From the NCBI GenBank assembly GCA_035298905.1, contig DATGXQ010000607.1, positions 1 to 10,609 of the forward strand: 10,609 nucleotides of DNA, given 5' to 3'. Under the pieces are notes generated by a model, which was given only the letters and a program-made list of their open reading frames with translations, ran no database searches and was not told where the DNA came from. This stretch comes from DATGXB01 sp035298905 (GTDB taxonomy: Bacteria > Cyanobacteriota > Cyanobacteriia > Cyanobacteriales > Nostocaceae). The translations under genes and the position numbers were made by a program. Positions 5,862 to 10,609 of this stretch are shown here, in pieces (within the stretch, counting starts at the first letter, position 1; the number at the start of each line of letters is the position of its first letter).

Positions 5862-6018
5862 AGAGATAAATGCAATATAAATGTAACTATATATTTTTAC
5901 ACCTAAAGTTAACCATTTTGATTTTGGGAAACCCTAATCTAAGCTTTTTTATTTGTCAAAGTCAGTACTAATTGCTTTAATATTTTTCTCTGGTTAAAGA
6001 AATTACATTTTATTTCAT

Positions 6019-6024
6019 TATAAT
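6019..6024 (+). promoter_or_regulatory. Candidate -10 box for the RTX gene
   Basis: TATAAT, a perfect -10 hexamer, lies about 65 bp upstream of the RTX start codon. No good -35 is seen at 17 bp; TTAAAG (5994-5999) at 19 bp is a poor match, so an activator or alternative sigma factor may be needed, or the box is chance in AT-rich DNA. Upstream DNA from 5640 to 6018 shows no other promoter signal. Confidence 0.4.
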
Positions 6025-6049
6025 TTACTAGATACTTACAAAATGTTAC

Positions 6050-6073
6050 CTTTGTAGACGTAAATATACAAAG
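6050..6073 (+). promoter_or_regulatory. Inverted repeat in the RTX gene leader
   Basis: CTTTGTA (6050-6056) and TACAAAG (6067-6073) form a perfect 7-bp inverted repeat around 10 bp, ending 15 bp before the ATG at 6089. If the TATAAT at 6019 is used, the repeat lies in the 5' untranslated leader near the ribosome binding region (only a weak CCAAGAG is present). It could be an operator or an RNA hairpin affecting translation. Confidence 0.4.
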
Positions 6074-6088
6074 CCAAGAGCTTCAATT

Positions 6089-8260
6089 ATGGCATTAATC
6101 TTAGGTACTTCTGGCAATGACGTTCGAGTAGGAACTGCTACTAATGATCAGATATTTGTATTCGCTGGTAATGATAAGGTTTCTGGTGGTGCTGGTAACG
6201 ACACTATAGAAGGTGGTAATGGCAATGATCTGTTAGACGGTGGAACTGGTAATGACTCCCTGGATGGTGGTAATAAAAATGACACACTTAGAGGTAGTAG
6301 TGGTAACGACAATTTAGATGGTGGTACAGGTTTTGATACAGCTAACTACAGTACTTTAGGAGCAAGAATTACCCTGCTACCAACAGGAGTCATTAGCAAA
6401 AGTAATGGTTTTGGTACAGATAAACTCACCAGCGTTGAGAGAATTATTGCCAATTCTAGCAAAGCAAATAACACCGTCGATGCTTCTAGTGCGGTAGGTG
6501 TGTCTATTAACGCTAACTTGCAAACCCAAAGTTTAACTGTAAGTAGTGTAGGAACATTTACAGTAGTTAACTTTGATGATGTCAAAGGTACAAACCTGAA
6601 TGACACCATTATCGGCGATAATCAAAATAACCAGCTATTTGGCAATGGTGGCAACGACACTATTTTTGGTGGTGCTGGTAACGACATTATAGATGGTGGT
6701 AGTGGCAATGATTTCCTAGATGGTGGTGATGGGAATGATACTTTTACAGGTAGCAGTGGTAACGACACCATCAATGGGGGGAGTTTAGAGAAAGATACCG
6801 CAGATTACAGTAAATTAGCTGCTAGTGTAACTCTATTACCCACAGGAGTCTTAAATAAAAGCAACGGTTTAGGTACAGACAAACTGAATAGCATAGAAGT
6901 AATCATTGCTAATGCCAGCCAAACAAATAACACCATAGATGCTTCTAGTGCTGTTGATGTATCTATTACTGCTAACTTGCAAAAACAAAGTTTAGCTGTA
7001 AATGGTATTGCTGGTGTAGGTCCATTTACAGTCATCAACTTTGATGATGTCAAAGGTACAAATCTCAATGACACCATCACTGGTGATGGTCAAAGTAATC
7101 AACTTTTTGGTAATGGTGGTAATGATACATTCTTTGGTAGTGGTGGTAATGACACCATTAATGGGGGAGTGGGTAAAGATACCGCAAATTACAGTAATTT
7201 AGCTGCGGCTATTACCCTGTTACCAACGGGAGTCATTAATAAAAGCAATGGCTTTGGGAAAGATAAACTGGTCGATGTCGAAACTATTGTAGCCAATTCT
7301 ACTCAAGCAAATAACACTATTGATGCTTCTAGTGCTGCGGGAGTATCTATTACTGCTAACTTACAAAAACAAAGTTTAGCTGTAAATGGTATTGCTGGTG
7401 TAGGCCCATTTACAGTTATCAACTTTGATGATGTCAAAGGTACAAATCTTAATGACACCATCACTGGTGATGGTCAAAGTAACCAACTTTTTGGTAATGG
7501 TGGTAATGATACATTCTTTGGTAGCGGTGGTAATGACACCATTAATGGAGGAGTAGGTACAGATACCGCAAATTACAGTAATTTAGCTGCGGCTATTACT
7601 CTTTTACCAACTGGAATCATTAATAAAAGCAATGGCTTTGGGAAAGATAAACTGGTCGATGTCGAGACCATTATAGCCAATTCTACTCAAGCAAATAACA
7701 CTATTGATGCTTCTAGTGCTGCTGGAGTATCTATTACTGCTAACTTGCAAAAACAGAGTTTAGCTGTAAATGGTATTGCAGGTGTAGGTCCATTTACAGT
7801 TATCAACTTTGATAATGTCAGAGGTACAAATCTTAATGACACCATTACTGGTGATGATCAAAGTAATCAGTTATTTGGTAATGGAGGTAATGATAATATT
7901 TCTGGTGGTGGAGGTAATGATAGGATTTCTGGTGGTGGAGGTAATGACATTTTATCTGGCGGCACAGGTAATGATACCTTAGTAGGAGATGTTGGTACTG
8001 ATACTTTACTAGGTGGACTTGGTGCTGATAGATTTGTGTTTAACAGGTTATCAGAAGGCGTTGATACTATTCTAGATTTTCAGCGAGTTCAAGGTGATAA
8101 AATTGCGGTTTCGCAGTTAGGATTTGGGGCTAGTTCTTTAAATCAATTCACTTACAGTAGTGCTACTGGTAGTTTATCATTCTTGGGAACTCAATTTGCC
8201 ACTATTGCTAATCTACCAGCAAATTTCTCTGTGGCTTTAGATGTTACATTGTTGGCTTAA
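6089..8260 (+). CDS. RTX-family calcium-binding repeat protein, probable type I secretion substrate
   Basis: A 723-residue protein rich in Gly, Asn and Asp with many RTX nonapeptides (GGxGND followed by a hydrophobic residue), which bind Ca2+ and fold as parallel beta-rolls outside the cell. Blocks of nonapeptides lie at about 25-82, 185-232 and 597-645, with shorter pairs between. These alternate with four copies of a longer repeat (see the repeat entry). The C-terminus, GADRFVF (645-651) followed by GVDTILDF, GDKI, FTYSSATGSLSF and a hydrophobic end DVTLLA, is the usual tail of cyanobacterial RTX proteins and would hold the type I secretion signal. There is no N-terminal signal peptide, no enzymatic domain and no membrane helix. 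A surface, sheath or adhesion role is plausible but unproven; no ABC exporter or membrane-fusion gene is in the window. A clear terminator follows. Confidence 0.88.
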   Translation: MALILGTSGNDVRVGTATNDQIFVFAGNDKVSGGAGNDTIEGGNGNDLLDGGTGNDSLDGGNKNDTLRGSSGNDNLDGGTGFDTANYSTLGARITLLPTGVISKSNGFGTDKLTSVERIIANSSKANNTVDASSAVGVSINANLQTQSLTVSSVGTFTVVNFDDVKGTNLNDTIIGDNQNNQLFGNGGNDTIFGGAGNDIIDGGSGNDFLDGGDGNDTFTGSSGNDTINGGSLEKDTADYSKLAASVTLLPTGVLNKSNGLGTDKLNSIEVIIANASQTNNTIDASSAVDVSITANLQKQSLAVNGIAGVGPFTVINFDDVKGTNLNDTITGDGQSNQLFGNGGNDTFFGSGGNDTINGGVGKDTANYSNLAAAITLLPTGVINKSNGFGKDKLVDVETIVANSTQANNTIDASSAAGVSITANLQKQSLAVNGIAGVGPFTVINFDDVKGTNLNDTITGDGQSNQLFGNGGNDTFFGSGGNDTINGGVGTDTANYSNLAAAITLLPTGIINKSNGFGKDKLVDVETIIANSTQANNTIDASSAAGVSITANLQKQSLAVNGIAGVGPFTVINFDNVRGTNLNDTITGDDQSNQLFGNGGNDNISGGGGNDRISGGGGNDILSGGTGNDTLVGDVGTDTLLGGLGADRFVFNRLSEGVDTILDFQRVQGDKIAVSQLGFGASSLNQFTYSSATGSLSFLGTQFATIANLPANFSVALDVTLLA
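6335..7892 (+). repeat. Four tandem long repeats within the RTX gene
   Basis: Copies begin at 6335, 6794, 7178 and 7562 (residues 83, 236, 364, 492), each starting DTANYS or DTADYS. Shared landmarks are ITLLPTG, KSNG, DKL, NNT(I/V)DASSA, ANLQ, FTV(I/V)NFD(D/N)V, GTNLNDTI and NQLFGNGGND. Copies 2 to 4 are spaced exactly 384 bp (128 residues). Copy 1 is followed by extra RTX nonapeptides (459 bp to copy 2) and lacks the NGIAG segment. Copies 3 and 4 differ at only about twenty positions over roughly 345 bp by eye, mostly synonymous, pointing to recent duplication or gene conversion. Confidence 0.9.
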
Positions 8261-8304
8261 AAGCTGATAATTTGAGACCATGAAAAGATTTTTCCTAAAG
8301 GTAT

Positions 8305-8329
8305 TACAGCATTTTTAATTAAAGCTGTA
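8305..8329 (+). terminator. Minor hairpin after the RTX gene
   Basis: TACAGC (8305-8310) and GCTGTA (8324-8329) pair around a 13-nt AT-rich loop, 45 bp past the stop. The stem is short and the following GATAGTTTTATCC is only moderately T-rich. It may add to the stronger terminator at 8371. Confidence 0.3.
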
Positions 8330-8370
8330 GATAGTTTTATCCTCTCATGCAGAAGAGAAATTTAAACCCC

Positions 8371-8400
8371 AATCTCCCTAAATCAACAGAGGAGATTTTT
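8371..8400 (+). terminator. Intrinsic terminator of the RTX gene
   Basis: AATCTCC (8371-8377) and GGAGATT (8391-8397) form a perfect 7-bp stem with a 13-nt loop, and the descending arm runs into TTTTT (8396-8400). Orientation and position, about 110 bp past the RTX stop, fit factor-independent termination. The facing TpsB gene ends at 8466, so both convergent transcripts meet here. Confidence 0.65.
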
Positions 8401-8465
8401 GCTTATGTATAAATATCGGATATGTTGGGAAAAAATGGTCAGCAATGCAATAAATTAAAGTAAAA

Positions 8466-10196
8466 TCAAAAACGATAACTGGCACTAAAATAAAAGCCAT
8501 CATCTTGAGCGTTAATACCTCTATCATCTAAATTAACCAGTGGTAAGCCATAATCTAATCTCAGGTTTAAGTTGGCTATGGGTTGAAATAATAATCCTGT
8601 GCCTATACCTGCTAAAAATCTTTGTCTTTGTAAGGTGTTGGGGTTATTGTCTACGTTCCAAATGTAGCCTAAATCAACAAAAGGTGCGATTTGTAATGTG
8701 GCATTGCCAGCAGCATCTCTTTGTAGAGTTATTCTATCTTCCAGAGAAAACTTAACACCATTGTCCCCAGCGCGGACATTTTGCCGATAACCACGCAGAG
8801 ATTGACCACCACCCAGGACATATTGTTGCGATGGTAATAAGCCATGAGGTGTGAGTTGCAATTCGGCTTGAGCGATTAATAAGTTATCATCACTAAAGCG
8901 TTGTACTCGTTGGATTTGGGCTAACCAGCTAAAAAAGCGACCATCGGGGATGGGATCTGAGTTGATGGTAGCATCAAATATATCTATACCAAAACTAAAT
9001 AGCGATCGCATTCCCCAAGCACCAGCTGCATCACGTCTGACATAATCTTGACCAAATTTAATCACACGGGTACGGCTGTTACCTTCAGCATCAGGGCCAA
9101 AACCAAAGGGTGTAGGCCCAGCAAAAGTAAAGGTCTGCCCATTTTGAACTGCAAAACCCAAGGATAAAGCAAATTCTTCTGTGAGCGATCGCACTAATGG
9201 TTGTCTATAACTAACTTCATATAGTTGTGATTCCCCACTAATATCAAAGGCTTTTAATTGTGGATCAATTACTTGATTATTATTAATAGTGGTTCTTAGT
9301 TGTAATGTGCCATTCATCGGATTAAGAGGCACTCGATAATTAAAATCGTAAATATTAGAACCACCTTGAGTACTACGATAATAAGATAAGGCTAATTCAT
9401 CACCTAAACCTGTCAAGTTGCGATGACTAGCAATAATTCCTAATCTTTCTGAACCAACGCTAGGAGGTGAGTAGTTATCAATACTTAATACTGCGTCAAA
9501 GGGGTTGGCTTCCTTGACACGAACGATTAAAATGCTTTGACCAAGACTACTTCCTGTCCTTAAACTAGCTTCCACATTACTAAAAAGCGGATCATTGCGG
9601 AGTAATCTTAATTGGTCTTCCAATTTGTTGCTAGAAAGGGGTTTCCCAGTCCCCAAAGCCACACGCGATCGCACATAATTAGGATTTAAGCGAGTTGTTC
9701 CCTGAATTTCAATCTTTTCTACACTGCCTTCAATTATTTGAATTTGTACTACACCATCAATAATTTTTTGGTCTACTAATATTGCTCTAGATGTAATGTA
9801 GCCTTTATTTAAGTATAATTGGGTAATTTGGTCAGCAACTTTTTGTAATTCTTCTAAAGTAACAGCCCGTCCTTCTACTGGCTGAGTGATAGAGTTAAAC
9901 TCCTCTTGACTAAAAACTGTACTGCCAATAACTTGAATTTTCTGCACTTGCACAGTTGCCGTTGCAGGAGTACCGGAATTTTCTGGAGTGGGAATAGATT
10001 GCAGAGGTCTTTCTTGTTCCGGTCGCAGAGGTTCTAATGTTGGTGTGGGCTGAGGAAAGCGGTTTTGGTTGGAGTTGCCTTCTGGATTTGGTGCTTGGGC
10101 TAAACTGGGAGATATACACGTAAAGCAAATAGCAATATAAGCTGAAAACCAGCAAAATACAAATTTACTGTTGGAGAAAAGAGAAATAATTTGCAT
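8466..10196 (-). CDS. TpsB/FhaC (ShlB/HecB)-family outer-membrane transporter
   Basis: An Omp85-superfamily two-partner secretion transporter that would export a TpsA partner through the outer membrane. Residues 1-35 are a signal peptide (hydrophobic core about 11-29, cleavage near SLA-QA at 33-34), followed by a Pro/Gln/Glu-rich periplasmic linker (36-80). POTRA domain 1 spans about 83-157 (VQKIQVIGSTVFSQEEF, ITQLYLNKGYITSRA, QIQIIEG) and POTRA 2 about 159-228 (KIEIQGTTRL to ILIVRVKEA). The barrel fills 230-576. The loop-6 motif appears as GGGQSLRGY with Arg468, essential in this superfamily. The chain ends SASYRF with terminal Phe, the outer-membrane assembly signature. Length 576 is typical. 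No TpsA-like gene (N-terminal filamentous haemagglutinin TPS domain) is in the window; it may lie elsewhere. The gene is convergent with the RTX gene. Ribosome binding site weak. Confidence 0.93.
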   Translation of the reverse strand: MQIISLFSNSKFVFCWFSAYIAICFTCISPSLAQAPNPEGNSNQNRFPQPTPTLEPLRPEQERPLQSIPTPENSGTPATATVQVQKIQVIGSTVFSQEEFNSITQPVEGRAVTLEELQKVADQITQLYLNKGYITSRAILVDQKIIDGVVQIQIIEGSVEKIEIQGTTRLNPNYVRSRVALGTGKPLSSNKLEDQLRLLRNDPLFSNVEASLRTGSSLGQSILIVRVKEANPFDAVLSIDNYSPPSVGSERLGIIASHRNLTGLGDELALSYYRSTQGGSNIYDFNYRVPLNPMNGTLQLRTTINNNQVIDPQLKAFDISGESQLYEVSYRQPLVRSLTEEFALSLGFAVQNGQTFTFAGPTPFGFGPDAEGNSRTRVIKFGQDYVRRDAAGAWGMRSLFSFGIDIFDATINSDPIPDGRFFSWLAQIQRVQRFSDDNLLIAQAELQLTPHGLLPSQQYVLGGGQSLRGYRQNVRAGDNGVKFSLEDRITLQRDAAGNATLQIAPFVDLGYIWNVDNNPNTLQRQRFLAGIGTGLLFQPIANLNLRLDYGLPLVNLDDRGINAQDDGFYFSASYRF

Positions 10197-10243
10197 ATTT
10201 ATACTTGCTTATAAGGTTAATTATTAGGACTCAAAGCACTTCT

Positions 10244-10272
10244 TTTATACTGCTCTTTACATTTCCCCGCAA
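10244..10272 (-). promoter_or_regulatory. Candidate promoter of the TpsB gene
   Basis: On the - strand TTGCGG (10267-10272) and TATAAA (10244-10249) are separated by exactly 17 bp. The -10 matches five of six consensus positions, the -35 three of six. Predicted transcription would start near 10237, giving a leader of about 40 nt before the ATG at 10196. Confidence 0.45.
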
Positions 10273-10382
10273 CTGAGGATGGAAACTTTGCACACACAGT
10301 AGAAAAATATAGACTTATTGAGCCAAAACTCAGAAATTTACAATTATTTAAGAAAAATATACTTTGTAAAGCATAAACATTT

Positions 10383-10465
10383 AGCTATCAGCCATCAGTC
10401 AGCCAGATAACAAATAGTGACATTCTTCGATTCACTAAAAAGCTAAAAGCTGACTGCTCATAGCT
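10383..10465. repeat. Dispersed palindromic repeat (AGCTATCAGCC / GCTCATAGCT)
   Basis: The left arm starts AGCTATCAGCCATCAGTCAG (10383 on), itself containing a TCAGCCA-like short direct repeat. The right arm GCTGACTGCTCATAGCT (10449-10465) is its imperfect reverse complement. The intervening 45 bp are AT-rich. AGCT/CAGC-type repeats of this kind are scattered through Nostoc-type intergenic DNA. It lies upstream of the TpsB promoter, between two divergent transcription units. Confidence 0.5.
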
Positions 10466-10502
10466 TTGTTAAAATTTCGTTACCAAAAATGTGAATATAG
10501 CG

Positions 10503-10531
10503 TTGCATAGCCGTCAAGTAATAGGTACTAT
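10503..10531 (+). promoter_or_regulatory. Candidate promoter of the 3'-edge gene
   Basis: TTGCAT (10503-10508) and TACTAT (10526-10531) are separated by exactly 17 bp, a good housekeeping-sigma arrangement. The predicted start near 10538 leaves a leader of about 62 nt before the GTG at 10600. Confidence 0.5.
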
Positions 10532-10599
10532 AGAGAACTGCCAGGGTTTGATCTAGCTTTACACACCTTTACGTTAAAAGTCATCTTGGGGAAGCTTAG

Positions 10600-10609
10600 G
10601 TGCGTAAAC
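10600..10609 (+). CDS. Probable start of a gene cut by the window edge
   Basis: GTG CGT AAA C (Val/Met-Arg-Lys) is preceded by GGGGA (10588-10592) with 7 nt spacing, a good Shine-Dalgarno placement, and by a promoter-like sequence at 10503-10531. Only three codons are visible, so neither product nor reality of the gene can be judged. It would be transcribed divergently from the TpsB gene. Confidence 0.4.

Noticed and set aside
6346..7080. Two open frames on the - strand, 6346-6609 and 6805-7080
   Set aside because: They resemble each other only because they are antisense to copies 1 and 2 of the RTX repeat; no independent support.
6089..8260. RTX protein as the TpsA substrate of the neighbouring TpsB transporter
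   Set aside because: It has no Sec signal peptide and no N-terminal TPS domain, and its C-terminus is of type I secretion type. Kept only as a low-interest question.
8540..8755. 71-codon open frame on the + strand
   Set aside because: Antisense to the end of the TpsB barrel, whose own reading frame is clearly the coding one.
9910..10155. 81-codon open frame on the - strand
   Set aside because: Out-of-frame shadow of the signal peptide and linker of the TpsB gene; Ser/Arg-rich with no motif.

Overview
The window looks like chromosome from a filamentous, Nostoc/Anabaena-type cyanobacterium. The octamer GCGATCGC (HIP1) occurs seven times (854, 1758, 2049, 2528, 9002, 9185, 9665). Short tandem heptamer repeats of the kind common in heterocystous cyanobacteria lie between genes (63-94, 2605-2625, 5723-5739). 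There is also a perfect GTA-N8-TAC motif, the consensus of the cyanobacterial nitrogen regulator NtcA, and the genes have cyanobacterial-type relatives. All identifications were made by reading motifs; no database search was possible.

Region 1 (1-2743) is a min operon in the order minC-minD-minE on the + strand, preceded by two different short tandem repeats. MinC carries a long Ser/Glu/Asn-rich repetitive N-terminal extension. MinC, MinD and MinE together place the division ring at mid-cell. A hairpin and an AT-rich repeat follow minE. Region 2 (2744-3253, - strand) encodes a four-helix MAPEG-family membrane protein convergent with minE.

Region 3 (3254-4194) is about 940 bp without a convincing gene. 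It holds a possible decayed coding fragment, two compact palindromic elements that resemble non-autonomous mobile elements (3661-3776 and 3830-3985), and the probable gdhA terminator. Region 4 (4195-5484, - strand) is gdhA, glutamate dehydrogenase, with a perfect NtcA-type site about 90 bp upstream of its start. Region 5 (5485-6088) is a divergent intergenic region with hairpins, a heptamer repeat and a putative promoter for the next gene.

Region 6 (6089-8260, + strand) encodes a 723-residue RTX (Ca2+-binding beta-roll) protein made of four copies of a long repeat, the last two nearly identical at DNA level, with a C-terminus typical of type I secretion substrates. A strong terminator follows. 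Region 7 (8466-10196, - strand) is a TpsB/FhaC-type outer-membrane transporter with signal peptide, two POTRA domains and a 16-strand-type barrel. Region 8 (10197-10609) contains its putative promoter, a dispersed palindromic repeat, and a promoter plus Shine-Dalgarno leading to a GTG start at the very end of the window.

Apart from the min genes, neighbours do not form an obvious pathway. The RTX protein and the TpsB transporter are both surface/secretion functions and sit tail to tail, but classical biology would not pair them. I did not find a clear new multi-gene system. The most useful leads are the NtcA site at gdhA, the two palindromic elements and the expanding RTX repeat.
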